From the NCBI RefSeq assembly GCF_005048225.1, contig NZ_SUNI01000017.1, positions 1 through 64,000 of the forward strand: a stretch of 64,000 nt of DNA, in the 5' to 3' direction. The notes under the pieces are model-generated. The model saw only the letters and a program-made list of their open reading frames with translations, ran no database searches and was not told where the DNA came from. This DNA is from Paracoccus gahaiensis (GTDB lineage: Bacteria; Pseudomonadota; Alphaproteobacteria; Rhodobacterales; Rhodobacteraceae). The position numbers and the translations under genes were made by a program. Positions 1 to 10,494 of the stretch are shown piece by piece (the stretch's first letter is position 1; the number at the start of each line of letters is the position of its first letter).

Positions 1-31
1 GCGGGGCGGCGCCGCCAAGGGGGGATGGGCC

Positions 32-1552
<1,521 letters not shown>

Positions 1553-1567
1553 GGAAAGGGACGGGCC

Positions 1568-2755
1568 GTGGAACAGGCTGAACGCGCGCCGGGCACCGGC
1601 ATCGGCGACTATCTTGCGCGGCATCTGCGCGAATACGGGCTGCTCTTCGCGCTGATCGCGATCATGGCCTTCTTCCAGATCGTGACCGGCGGCGTGCTGC
1701 TGCGCCCCGTGAACATCACCAACCTGTTCCTGCAGAACAGCTACATCATCATCATGGCACTTGGCATGCTCTTGGTGATCGTGGCGGGGCATATCGATCT
1801 GTCCGTGGGGTCCGTCATGGGTTTCATCGGGGCGCTGGCGGCGGTGATGATCGTGACCTGGGGGATGCCGGTCTGGCTGGCGGGTGCCATCTGCCTGGTC
1901 GCGGGCATGGCGATCGGGGCGGTGCAGGGCTATTTCGTGGCCTATTGGAAGATCCCGTCCTTCATCGTCACGCTGGCGGGGATGCTGATCTTTCGCGGCC
2001 TGTCGCTGTGGCTGCTGGCGGGCCAGTCGGTCGGGCCCTTCCCGGCGAACTTCCAGCTGCTGTCGACGGGCTTCATCCCCGACCTGATGGGCATCGGGCG
2101 TCCGAACGGGCTGGCCTTGGCCTCGGGCGTGCTGGCCGTGGCGCTGATCCTGTGGACCGGGCTGCACAGCCGGGCCCGCAGCGCGCGCTATGGCATCGAC
2201 GACGAGCCCTTCGCGCTGTTCCTGATCCGCACCGGCATCGTGGCCGCGGCGATCCTGTTCGTCACCTGGAAGCTGGCCTGGTTCCGGGGCCTGCCCAACG
2301 TGCTGCTGTCGATGGTGGTGCTGACCGTCATCTATGTCTTCCTGACCGAGCGCACGACCATCGGGCGGCGCATCTATGCGGTGGGCGGCAATGCCAAGGC
2401 CGCGAAACTGTCGGGCATCCGCACGGAACGGCTGACCTTCCTGACCTTCGTGAACATGGGCCTTCTGGCCGCGCTGGCCGGGCTGATCTTCGCCGCGCGG
2501 CTGAACACCGCCACCCCCCGCGCGGGCTTCGCGGTCGAGCTGGACGTGATCGCCGCCGTCTTCATCGGGGGCGCGTCCATGTCGGGCGGCGTGGGGCGGA
2601 TCGTGGGGGCGGTCACCGGCGCCTTCATCATGGGCGTGATGAACAACGGCATGTCGATCATGGGGATCGGCATCGATTACCAACAGGTCATCAAGGGGAT
2701 GGTGCTGCTGGCCGCCGTCTTCTTCGACGTCTACAACAAGAACCGAGAGGCCTGA
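1568..2755 (+). CDS. gguB: Multiple-monosaccharide ABC transporter, permease GguB/MmsB
   Basis: This is a 395-residue inner-membrane permease of the BPD_transp_2 family with about ten hydrophobic segments. It carries the family motif GHIDLSVGSVMG near residue 75 and the FIGGASMSGGVGRI segment near the C terminus. It is longer than RbsC-type permeases, as GguB proteins are, because of an insert between the two halves. The start is GTG, with AAGGAAAGGG just upstream. It pairs with the ATPase before it and is followed after 4 bases by gguC, the classical gguABC order described in Agrobacterium. Confidence 0.92.
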   Translation: MEQAERAPGTGIGDYLARHLREYGLLFALIAIMAFFQIVTGGVLLRPVNITNLFLQNSYIIIMALGMLLVIVAGHIDLSVGSVMGFIGALAAVMIVTWGMPVWLAGAICLVAGMAIGAVQGYFVAYWKIPSFIVTLAGMLIFRGLSLWLLAGQSVGPFPANFQLLSTGFIPDLMGIGRPNGLALASGVLAVALILWTGLHSRARSARYGIDDEPFALFLIRTGIVAAAILFVTWKLAWFRGLPNVLLSMVVLTVIYVFLTERTTIGRRIYAVGGNAKAAKLSGIRTERLTFLTFVNMGLLAALAGLIFAARLNTATPRAGFAVELDVIAAVFIGGASMSGGVGRIVGAVTGAFIMGVMNNGMSIMGIGIDYQQVIKGMVLLAAVFFDVYNKNREA

Positions 2756-2759
2756 TTTC

Positions 2760-3749
2760 ATGTGGCTGTCCCAACTGACCCTGACCGACGGCACCCGCGC
2801 CGTCGCCCTCCGCCGCGACACCGGCGCCCATCTGGTCCAAGGCACGAGTTCGACCCGAGAGCTGGCCTTGGCTGCATGGGCCGCGGGCCATGATCTGGCG
2901 ACCGAGGTCGCCGCGCGCGGCACCGGCGAGGCCGTCGATCTGGACGCCGCGCTGGCCGAGGGGCGGGTGCTGGTCCCGCTTGATCACGACGACCCGGCGC
3001 ATCTGCACCTGACCGGCACCGGGCTGACCCATCTGGGATCCGCCGCCACCCGCGACGCGATGCACAAGAACCCCGATCCGCAGAGCATGACCGACAGCAT
3101 GAAGATGTTCCGCATGGGGGTCGAGGGCGGCAAGCCCGCCACCGGCGCGGTGGGCGCGCAGCCCGAATGGTTCTACAAGGGCAACGGCCATGCGGCGGTG
3201 GCGCCCGGTGCCGCCCTGACCTCGCCCGGCTTCGCGATGGATGCCGGAGAGGAGCCCGAGGTCGCTGGCCTCTACGTCATCGCCCCGGACGGCACGCCGC
3301 TGCGGGTGGGCTTCGCGCTGGCCAACGAGTTCTCCGACCACGTGACCGAGCGCGGCAACTATCTGTGGCTGGCCCATTCCAAGCTGCGCCCCGCCAGCTT
3401 CGGCCCCGAGCTGCGCGTGGGCGACCTGCCCGCCCATGTCGAGGGCACCAGCCGGGTGATCCGCGACGGCGCGGTGATCTGGGAAAAGCCCTTCCTGTCG
3501 GGCGAGGCGAACATGTCCCACAGCCTGGCCAATCTGGAACATCACCATTTCAAGTACGACATCTTCCGCCAGCCCGGCGACGTGCATGTGCATTTCTTCG
3601 GCACCGCCACGCTGTCCTTCGCCGATGGCATCCGCGCGCAAACGGGCGATGTCTTCCAGATCGACTGCCCCGATTTCGGCCTGCCGCTTGGCAATCCCCT
3701 GACGCAATCCGACGACGCGGCGGCCTTGGTCGCCGTCGCCGCCCTCTGA
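2760..3749 (+). CDS. gguC: GguC / AraD1 family protein, likely 2-keto-3-deoxy-L-arabinonate dehydratase
   Basis: This 329-residue protein belongs to the GguC family, which shares the fumarylacetoacetate-hydrolase fold. Recognisable segments include GSAATRDAMHK, FKMFRMG-like text (SMKMFRMGVEGG), PEWFYKGNG, and the C-terminal DVHVHFFGTATLSFADG. GguC proteins are encoded with pentose transporters and have been proposed (AraD1) to dehydrate 2-keto-3-deoxy-L-arabinonate. Here that role fits: the operon encodes the steps before and after that reaction but no DapA-type dehydratase. Family is secure; the reaction is inference. It sits 4 bases after gguB and 11 bases before the arabinonate dehydratase. 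Confidence 0.85.
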   Translation: MWLSQLTLTDGTRAVALRRDTGAHLVQGTSSTRELALAAWAAGHDLATEVAARGTGEAVDLDAALAEGRVLVPLDHDDPAHLHLTGTGLTHLGSAATRDAMHKNPDPQSMTDSMKMFRMGVEGGKPATGAVGAQPEWFYKGNGHAAVAPGAALTSPGFAMDAGEEPEVAGLYVIAPDGTPLRVGFALANEFSDHVTERGNYLWLAHSKLRPASFGPELRVGDLPAHVEGTSRVIRDGAVIWEKPFLSGEANMSHSLANLEHHHFKYDIFRQPGDVHVHFFGTATLSFADGIRAQTGDVFQIDCPDFGLPLGNPLTQSDDAAALVAVAAL

Positions 3750-3760
3750 AGGTCCCGGTC

Positions 3761-5503
3761 ATGACATTCACCCCCGCCCCCTGGCCCCGCCGCCTGCGCT
3801 CTCAGGAATGGTATGGCGGCACGTCCCGCGACGTCATCTATCACCGCGGCTGGATGAAGAATCAGGGCTATCCGCACGACCTGTTCGACGGGCGTCCGAT
3901 CATCGGCATCCTGAACACCTGGTCCGACCTGACGCCCTGCAACGGCCATCTGCGCGAGCTGGCCGAAAAGGTGAAGGCGGGCGTGTGGGAGGCAGGGGGC
4001 TTTCCGGTCGAGGTTCCGGTCTTTTCGGCCTCCGAGAATACCTTCCGCCCCTCGGCCATGATGTTCCGCAACCTGGCGGCACTGGCCATCGAGGAAACCA
4101 TTCGCGGCCAGCCGATGGATGGCGCCGTGCTGCTGGTCGGCTGCGACAAGACCACGCCCAGCCTGATCATGGCGGCGGCATCCTGCGACATCCCCTCGAT
4201 CGTGGTCACCGGCGGGCCGATGCTGAACGGCCATTTTCGGGGCGAGCGGGTGGGCTCGGGCACGCATCTGTGGCGGTTCAGCGAGGCGGTGAAGGCCGGC
4301 GCGATGAGCCAGGACGATTTCCTGGAAGCCGAGGCCTCGATGTCGCGATCCTCGGGGACCTGCAACACGATGGGCACGGCCTCCACCATGGCCTCGATGG
4401 CCGAGGCGCTTGGCATGGCGCTGTCGGGCAATGCCGCGATCCCGGCGGTGGACAGTCGCCGCCGTGTCATGGCGCAGATGTCGGGGCGGCGCATCGTGCA
4501 GATGGTCAAGGACGACCTGAAGCCCTCGGACATCATGACCCGCGAGGCCTTCGAGAATGCGATCCGCGTCAACGGCGCCATCGGCGGATCAACGAATGCG
4601 GTCGTGCATCTGCTGGCCATGGCCGGGCGCGTGGGCGTCGACGTGACGCTGGAGGATTGGGACCGCTGCGGGCGCGACGTGGCGACCATCGTGAACCTGA
4701 TGCCCTCGGGGGCCTATCTGATGGAGGAGTTCTTCTATGCCGGCGGCCTGCCCGTGGTCATCAAGCGGCTGGCCGAGGCGGGGCAGCTGCACCGGGATGC
4801 GCTGACCGTCAGCGGCCAGACCATCTGGGACGAGGTCCGCGACGTGGTGAACTGGAACGAGGACGTGATCCGGCCCGTCAAGAATCCCCTGACCCCGCAG
4901 GGCGGCATCGCGGTCCTCAAGGGCAATCTGGCGCCCCGGGGCGCGGTGCTGAAACCCTCGGCCGCCAGCCCGCATCTGCTGGTCCATCGCGGCCGTGCGG
5001 TCGTCTTCGAGGATATCGACGACTACAAGGCCAAGATCAACGACGAGGCGCTGGACATCGACGAGACCTGCGTGATGGTCCTGAAGAACTGCGGCCCCAA
5101 GGGCTATCCCGGCATGGCCGAGGTCGGCAACATGGGCCTGCCGCCCAAGGTGCTGCGGCGGGGCATCACCGACATGGTGCGCATCTCGGACGCGCGCATG
5201 TCGGGGACGGCCTATGGCACGGTCGTGCTGCACACCTCGCCCGAGGCGGCGGCAGGCGGTCCCTTGGCCGTCGTGCGCGACGGCGACATGATCGAGATGG
5301 ACGTGCCGAACCGCCGCCTGCATCTGGACATTCCCGAGGCCGAGCTGATGGCCCGGCTGGCCGCATGGCAGCCGCTGCCCGACCAGCCGACCAGCGGCTA
5401 TGCCTTCCTCCACCAGGCCCATGTGATGGGCGCCGATACCGGCGCGGACATGGACTTTCTGGTCGGTTGCCGGGGCAATGCGGTCGGAAAGGACAGCCAC
5501 TGA
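3761..5503 (+). CDS. L-arabinonate dehydratase (IlvD/EDD family)
   Basis: This 580-residue enzyme is predicted to dehydrate L-arabinonate to 2-keto-3-deoxy-L-arabinonate in the non-phosphorylative (Weimberg-type) pathway in the cytoplasm. The three cysteines expected to bind the [2Fe-2S] cluster are visible: C60 (DLTPCN), C128 (VGCDKTTPS, with D129 and K130 as the likely Mg2+ site) and C201 (SSGTCNTMGTAS). The catalytic serine is S481 in MSGTAYG. These lie one residue downstream of the corresponding positions known for the Rhizobium leguminosarum enzyme, and the length matches. The ATG at 3761 was chosen over a longer open frame that runs back into gguC. Its stop overlaps the next start (TGATG). 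Related substrates such as D-xylonate or L-fuconate cannot be excluded. Confidence 0.9.
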   Translation: MTFTPAPWPRRLRSQEWYGGTSRDVIYHRGWMKNQGYPHDLFDGRPIIGILNTWSDLTPCNGHLRELAEKVKAGVWEAGGFPVEVPVFSASENTFRPSAMMFRNLAALAIEETIRGQPMDGAVLLVGCDKTTPSLIMAAASCDIPSIVVTGGPMLNGHFRGERVGSGTHLWRFSEAVKAGAMSQDDFLEAEASMSRSSGTCNTMGTASTMASMAEALGMALSGNAAIPAVDSRRRVMAQMSGRRIVQMVKDDLKPSDIMTREAFENAIRVNGAIGGSTNAVVHLLAMAGRVGVDVTLEDWDRCGRDVATIVNLMPSGAYLMEEFFYAGGLPVVIKRLAEAGQLHRDALTVSGQTIWDEVRDVVNWNEDVIRPVKNPLTPQGGIAVLKGNLAPRGAVLKPSAASPHLLVHRGRAVVFEDIDDYKAKINDEALDIDETCVMVLKNCGPKGYPGMAEVGNMGLPPKVLRRGITDMVRISDARMSGTAYGTVVLHTSPEAAAGGPLAVVRDGDMIEMDVPNRRLHLDIPEAELMARLAAWQPLPDQPTSGYAFLHQAHVMGADTGADMDFLVGCRGNAVGKDSH

Positions 5504-6414
5504 TGAAGATTGCCCTGGTCGGCATCGGCAAGATCGCGCTGGACCAGCACGTGCCCGCGCTGGCGGAGAGCCCCGATTGGGATCTGGCCGCCACCGTGTC
5601 GCGCAGCGGCACCGTGCCCGGGGTGGACGCCTTCACCGACATCGACGCGATGCTGAAGGCGCATCCCGATATCGGCACCGTCAGCCTGTGCCTGCCCCCC
5701 GTGCCCCGCTTCGAGGCCGCCGTGCAGGTGTTGCGCGCGGGGCGGCATCTGATGCTGGAAAAGCCCCCCGGCGCGACCCTGTCCGAGGTGCATGTGCTGG
5801 CCGATCTGGCCCGGGCGCAGGGGGTGACGATCTTTGCCAGCTGGCACAGCCGCATGGCGCACGCAGTCGCCGCCGCCAAGGCCTGGCTGGCCGACAAGAT
5901 CATCCATGAGGGCCGGATCATCTGGCGCGAGGACATCCGCAAATGGCATCCGGGGCAGGACTGGATCCTGGCGGCGGGCGGCATGGGGGTCTTCGATCCC
6001 GGCATCAACGCCCTGTCGATCCTGACCGAGATCCTGCCCGCCCCCGTGCATCTGACGGCGGCCGATCTGGACGTGCCCGCCAACCGACAGGCCCCCATCG
6101 CGGCGCGCCTGAACCTGTCGCAGGACATCACCGCCGATCTCGACTTCCGGCAGGAGGGTCCGCAGACCTGGGACATCGAGCTGCAGACCGATGCGGGCCA
6201 TCTGGCCCTGCGCATGGGCGGCAACCTGCTGGAGGTCGACGGCACCCGCGTGGAAGGGCAGGATAGCATCATGGGGGAATACCCTGCGCTTTACGCCCGC
6301 ATGGCCGGGCTGGTGCGCGACGGCGCGTCGGATCTGGACCTGGCACCGATGGTGCTGGTCGCCGACGCATTCACCTTGGGGCAGCGGACGACCGTTGACC
6401 CCTTCGACTTCTGA
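5503..6414 (+). CDS. L-arabinose / D-galactose 1-dehydrogenase (Gfo/Idh/MocA family)
   Basis: This 303-residue NAD(P)-dependent oxidoreductase has an N-terminal Rossmann motif (VGIGKIALDQH) and the EKPPGATLSEV segment of the Gfo/Idh/MocA family. The segments KWHPGQDWI and FDPGINALSI closely resemble Azospirillum L-arabinose 1-dehydrogenase and related D-galactose dehydrogenases. It would oxidise the aldopyranose to the 1,4-lactone, the first step of the pathway. The start overlaps the preceding stop. No lactonase gene is seen, so lactone opening may be spontaneous or encoded elsewhere. Confidence 0.87.
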   Translation: MKIALVGIGKIALDQHVPALAESPDWDLAATVSRSGTVPGVDAFTDIDAMLKAHPDIGTVSLCLPPVPRFEAAVQVLRAGRHLMLEKPPGATLSEVHVLADLARAQGVTIFASWHSRMAHAVAAAKAWLADKIIHEGRIIWREDIRKWHPGQDWILAAGGMGVFDPGINALSILTEILPAPVHLTAADLDVPANRQAPIAARLNLSQDITADLDFRQEGPQTWDIELQTDAGHLALRMGGNLLEVDGTRVEGQDSIMGEYPALYARMAGLVRDGASDLDLAPMVLVADAFTLGQRTTVDPFDF

Positions 6415-6424
6415 AGGACAAGAC

Positions 6425-7933
6425 ATGACCCAAGACACCCATGGCAAGCATCTGATCGCGGGCGACTGGCTGGACGGCGAGGGCGTGTTCCGATCCGCGC
6501 CCGCGACGGGCGAGGGACGCGACTATGCCTCGGGAACCGCCGCGCTGGTCGACCGCGCCTGCCTCGCCGCCGAAGGCGCCTTCGCGGCCTATGCCGCCAC
6601 CACCCGCAGCGACCGCGCGGCCTTTCTGGAGGCCATCGCGGACCAGATCGAGGCGCGGGCCGACGCCATCACCGCCATCGGCACGCAGGAAACAGGTCTG
6701 CCCGAGGCGCGCCTGCAGGGCGAGCGGGGCCGCACCACCGGCCAGCTGCGCCTGTTCGCCGACCACATCCGGGCGGGGGATTATCTGGACCGCCGCCATG
6801 ACGCGGCGCTGCCCGACCGCGCACCCCTGCCGCGCCCCGACCTGCGGATGATCCAACGGCCCATCGGCCCGGTCGCGGTCTTCGGCGCCTCCAACTTTCC
6901 GCTGGCCTTCTCGACGGCGGGGGGCGACACGGCCTCGGCGCTGGCGGCGGGCTGCCCGGTCGTGGTCAAGGGCCACCCCGCCCATCCCGGCACCGGCCAG
7001 ATCGTGGCCGAGGCCGTCGACGCCGCGATCCGCCAGACCGGAATGCCGGCGGGCGTCTTCAGCTTCATCCATGGCGACACGCACGAGGTGGGCCAGGCGC
7101 TGGTCACCCACCCGCTGATCAAGGCGGTGGGCTTCACCGGGTCCCTGCGCGGGGGCCGTGCGCTCTATGATCTCTGCGCCGCCCGCCCCGAGCCGATCCC
7201 CTTCTATGGCGAGCTGGGCAGCATCAACCCCTGCTTCCTTCTGCCCGAGGCGCTGGCCGCCCGGGCCGAGGCCATCGCCAAGGGCTGGGCGGGCAGCCTG
7301 ACCATGGGGGCGGGGCAGTTCTGCACCAATCCCGGTCTGGTGATCCTGCCTGCCGCCCATGCCGACGCCTTCGCCACCGCCACCACGGCGGCCTTGGCCG
7401 AGGCGCCCGCGCAGGTCATGCTGGCCGACGGCATCGCCGAGGCCTATCGCTCTGACGTGGCCCGCTTGGGCGACGGCGCGACGCCGGTGGCCATCGGCGA
7501 CAACAGCGGGCGCCAGGCCCGGCCCGCGGTCTTCCGCACCACCGCCGCACAGTTCATGGCCGACCACACGCTTGGCGAAGAGATCTTCGGCCCCGCCGGC
7601 CTGATCGTCGCCACCGACAGCGACGATCAGATGCTGGATCTGGCCCGCGCGCTGGAGGGGCAGCTGACCATCACCCTGCAGATGGACGAGGGCGACACCG
7701 CGCTGGCCACCCGGCTGATGCCGGTGCTGGAACGCAAGGCGGGCCGGATCCTGGCCAATGGCTGGCCCACCGGGGTCGAGGTCGCCGATGCGATGGTGCA
7801 TGGCGGGCCCTATCCGGCCTCGACCAATTTCGGCGCGACCAGCGTGGGGACGATGGCAATCCGGCGCTTCCTGCGCCCGGTCTCGTTCCAGAACATCCCC
7901 GGCGCCCTGCTGCCGGAGGATCTGCGCGACTGA
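6425..7933 (+). CDS. Alpha-ketoglutaric semialdehyde dehydrogenase (2,5-dioxovalerate dehydrogenase)
   Basis: This 502-residue aldehyde dehydrogenase superfamily protein catalyses the last step of the pathway, oxidising alpha-ketoglutaric semialdehyde to 2-oxoglutarate. The catalytic cysteine is C300 in GAGQFCTNPG and the general-base glutamate is E263 in YGELGSINP. The coenzyme site segment GASNFPLAFS precedes them. The GAGQFCTNPG and NFGATSVGTMAIRRFLRPVSFQN segments are typical of the type III KGSADH group associated with sugar-acid operons. It starts 10 bases after the dehydrogenase, behind GAAGGACAAG. Confidence 0.9.
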   Translation: MTQDTHGKHLIAGDWLDGEGVFRSAPATGEGRDYASGTAALVDRACLAAEGAFAAYAATTRSDRAAFLEAIADQIEARADAITAIGTQETGLPEARLQGERGRTTGQLRLFADHIRAGDYLDRRHDAALPDRAPLPRPDLRMIQRPIGPVAVFGASNFPLAFSTAGGDTASALAAGCPVVVKGHPAHPGTGQIVAEAVDAAIRQTGMPAGVFSFIHGDTHEVGQALVTHPLIKAVGFTGSLRGGRALYDLCAARPEPIPFYGELGSINPCFLLPEALAARAEAIAKGWAGSLTMGAGQFCTNPGLVILPAAHADAFATATTAALAEAPAQVMLADGIAEAYRSDVARLGDGATPVAIGDNSGRQARPAVFRTTAAQFMADHTLGEEIFGPAGLIVATDSDDQMLDLARALEGQLTITLQMDEGDTALATRLMPVLERKAGRILANGWPTGVEVADAMVHGGPYPASTNFGATSVGTMAIRRFLRPVSFQNIPGALLPEDLRD

Positions 7934-7976
7934 CCCCAAAGGTCGCGTTCCATGTCAGACGTCCAGGGAGGACCCC

Positions 7977-8927
7977 ATGACCAGAACCTTGATGACGACC
8001 GTCGCGGCGCTTGCGCTGTGCGGCACCGCAGCCTCGGCCCAGACCGTCGGCTTTTCGCAGATCGGCTCTGAATCGGGCTGGCGGGCGGCGGAAACCACGC
8101 TGACCCGTCAGCAGGCCGAGGAGCGCGGCTATCAGCTGCAATTCTCGGATGCCCAGCAGCGCCAGGAAAACCAGATCGCCGCGATCCGGTCCTTCGTGGC
8201 GCAGGGGGTCGATGCGATCCTGCTGGCCCCCGTCGTGGCCACGGGCTGGGATTCGGTCCTGCAGGAGGCGCAGGAGGCCGAGATCCCGGTGGTGCTGCTG
8301 GACCGCCGCGTCGACAGCGCCGAGGATCTGTACCTGACCGCCGTGGGCTCGGATCTGGTCCATGAGGGCGAGGTCGCGGGCCAGTGGCTGGTCGATCAGG
8401 TGGCGGGCGAGGACTGCCGCATCGTCGAACTGCAGGGCACCACCGGCTCCAGCCCGGCCATCGACCGCAAGGCGGGCTTCGAGGCCGCCATCGCGGATCA
8501 CGAGAACCTGGAGATCGTGCGCAGCCAGACGGGCGATTTCACCCGCGCGCAGGGCAAGGAGGTGATGGAGAGCTTCCTGCAGGCCGAGAATGGCGGCGCC
8601 GACATCTGCGCGCTCTATGCCCATAACGACGACATGGCGGTGGGCGCGATCCAGGCCATCAAGGAGGCCGGTCTGGCCCCGGGCGAGGACATCCTGGTGG
8701 TGTCCATCGACGCGGTGCCCGACATCTTCCAGGCGATGGCCGCAGGCGAGGCCAATGCCACGGTGGAACTGACCCCCGACATGGCCGGTCCCGCCTTCGA
8801 CGCGCTGGAGGCCTATTGGGCCGACGGCACCGAGCCCGAGAAGTTCATCCAGACGGAATCGCGGCTCTATACGCAGGCCGACGATCCGCAGGGCGAATAC
8901 GACCGCCGCAAGGATCTGGGCTACTGA
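7977..8927 (+). CDS. ytfQ: Furanose-specific ABC transporter substrate-binding protein YtfQ
   Basis: This 316-residue protein is a periplasmic binding protein of the Peripla_BP_4 family. It has a clear signal peptide (residues 1-22, with TAASA before Q23). The segments VGFSQIGSESGWR, GVDAILLAPVV, LLDRRVD and ELQGTTGSSPA match YtfQ, which in E. coli binds galactofuranose; arabinofuranose is also possible here. A strong AGGGAGGA ribosome-binding site precedes the ATG. It opens the second transporter of the operon and is separated from ytfR by a stable hairpin. Confidence 0.9.
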   Translation: MTRTLMTTVAALALCGTAASAQTVGFSQIGSESGWRAAETTLTRQQAEERGYQLQFSDAQQRQENQIAAIRSFVAQGVDAILLAPVVATGWDSVLQEAQEAEIPVVLLDRRVDSAEDLYLTAVGSDLVHEGEVAGQWLVDQVAGEDCRIVELQGTTGSSPAIDRKAGFEAAIADHENLEIVRSQTGDFTRAQGKEVMESFLQAENGGADICALYAHNDDMAVGAIQAIKEAGLAPGEDILVVSIDAVPDIFQAMAAGEANATVELTPDMAGPAFDALEAYWADGTEPEKFIQTESRLYTQADDPQGEYDRRKDLGY

Positions 8928-8934
8928 TCCCTCG

Positions 8935-8962
8935 CGGGCGGGCCGCAGCCGTGGCCCGCCCG
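8935..8962 (+). repeat. Intercistronic hairpin after ytfQ
   Basis: A perfect 10-bp inverted repeat (CGGGCGGGCC at 8935-8944, GGCCCGCCCG at 8953-8962) with an 8-base loop follows the ytfQ stop. There is no T-tract, so it is more likely an mRNA 3'-end stabiliser or attenuator than a full terminator. Such hairpins often keep the binding protein more abundant than the membrane parts of the transporter. A similar one follows smoE. Confidence 0.7.
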
Positions 8963-8985
8963 ACCCTTGGAAAGGACTCACGACG

Positions 8986-10494
8986 ATGCTGCTTTCGATC
9001 CGGTCCCTGACCAAGGTCTTTCCCGGCACGCGGGCGCTGGACGATGTCGATCTGGACATCGCGGCGGGCGAGGTCCACGCCCTTCTGGGCGAGAACGGCG
9101 CGGGCAAGTCCACATTGATCAAATGCCTGACCGGCGCCTATCGCCGCGATGCGGGCACCATCACGCTGGAGGGCGCGGCCATCGACCCGAGGTCCACCCG
9201 CGAGGCGCAGGAGCTGGGCATCGGCACCGTCTATCAGGAGGTGAACCTGCTGCCCAACCTGACCGTCGCGCAGAACCTGATGTTCGGGCGCGAGCCCCGG
9301 CGCTTCGGCATGATCGACCCGCGTGCGACCCGGGTGCAGGCGCGCGAGACGCTGGCCCGCTATGGGCTGACGATCGACGTGGACCGCGATCTGGGCAGCT
9401 TTTCCGTGGCCATCCAGCAGATCGTCGCCATCGCGCGGGCGGTCGAGATCTCGGGCAAGGTGCTGATCCTGGACGAGCCGACCGCCAGCCTGGACGCCGC
9501 CGAGGTGGCGATGGTCTTCGACGTGGTGCGGTCCCTGCGCGACCGGGGCATGGGCATCGTCTTCGTGTCGCATTTCCTCGATCAGGTCTTCGATCTGACA
9601 GACCGGGTCACGATCCTGAGGAACGGCCGCAAGATCGTCACCACCCCCACCAAGGGCCTGTCCCGGATGACGCTGGTCGAACACATGCTGGGCCGGGCGC
9701 TGGACGAGGCGACCCACGCCCCCGCGGGCGCTGCCGCATCGGCGCCCGAGCCGGTGCTGTATTTCGACGGCACCGGGCGGGCAGGGGCCATCGCGCCCTT
9801 CGATCTGTCCATCGGGGCGGGCGAGGTCGTGGGCCTGGCGGGCCTTCTGGGATCGGGACGGACCGAGACGGCGGAACTGCTGTTCGGCGTGCGGCCCCTG
9901 CAGACCGGCAGCGCCCGCGACACCCAGGGGCCGCTGGACCTGCGCAGCCCGCGCGCCGCGATCCGGGCGGGCTTCGGCTTCGCCCCCGAGGATCGCAAGA
10001 CCGACGGCATCGTCGCCGACCTGACGATCCGCGAGAACATCATCCTGGGCCTGCAGGCCCGGCGGGGCTGGGCGCGGCCCATGCCCCGCGCCCAGCAGAA
10101 CCGGCTGGCCGACGACTATATCCGGCGCCTCGACATCCGCACCTCGGGGCGCGAACAGCCCATCGGGCAATTGTCCGGCGGCAACCAGCAAAAGGCCGTG
10201 CTGGCCCGCTGGCTGGCGATGAACCCGCGCTTCCTGATCCTGGACGAGCCGACGCGCGGCATCGACGTGGGCGCTCATGCCGAAATCCTGCGCCTGATCG
10301 CCGAACTCACCCGGCAAGGCATGGCGGTCCTGATCATCAGCAGCGAGATCGACGAGATGGTGGCGGTGGCCGACCGCGTGATCGTGCTGCGCGACCGGGC
10401 CCATGTGGCGGAACTGACCGGCGATCAGGTCTCGGGCGACGCGATCATGCGCGCCATCGCCGAGGGGGATCTGCCGGGCGGGGTGGCGGCATGA
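8986..10494 (+). CDS. ytfR: Furanose ABC transporter ATP-binding protein YtfR
   Basis: This 502-residue double ABC ATPase has a full Walker A in the first half (GENGAGKST), the unusual first signature FSVAIQQIVAIARAV, and a degenerate second Walker A (GLLGSGRTE) followed by [15 protein letters not shown] and [14 protein letters not shown]. The first-half signature lacking the LSGGQ form is usual for YtfR. A TTGGAAAGG ribosome-binding site lies upstream. Its stop overlaps the start of the first permease gene (ATGA), indicating translational coupling. Confidence 0.92.
   Translation: MLLSIRSLTKVFPGTRALDDVDLDIAAGEVHALLGENGAGKSTLIKCLTGAYRRDAGTITLEGAAIDPRSTREAQELGIGTVYQEVNLLPNLTVAQNLMFGREPRRFGMIDPRATRVQARETLARYGLTIDVDRDLGSFSVAIQQIVAIARAVEISGKVLILDEPTASLDAAEVAMVFDVVRSLRDRGMGIVFVSHFLDQVFDLTDRVTILRNGRKIVTTPTKGLSRMTLVEHMLGRALDEATHAPAGAAASAPEPVLYFDGTGRAGAIAPFDLSIGAGEVVGLAGLLGSGRTETAELLFGVRPLQTGSARDTQGPLDLRSPRAAIRAGFGFAPEDRKTDGIVADLTIRENIILGLQARRGWARPMPRAQQNRLADDYIRRLDIRTSGREQPIGQLSGGNQQKAVLARWLAMNPRFLILDEPTRGIDVGAHAEILRLIAELTRQGMAVLIISSEIDEMVAVADRVIVLRDRAHVAELTGDQVSGDAIMRAIAEGDLPGGVAA

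Noticed and set aside
3808..6414. 868-codon + strand frame across the dehydratase and sugar dehydrogenase genes.
   Set aside because: Only its end (from 5503) is a real protein; the rest is an Arg/Gly-rich shadow of the arabinonate dehydratase in another frame.
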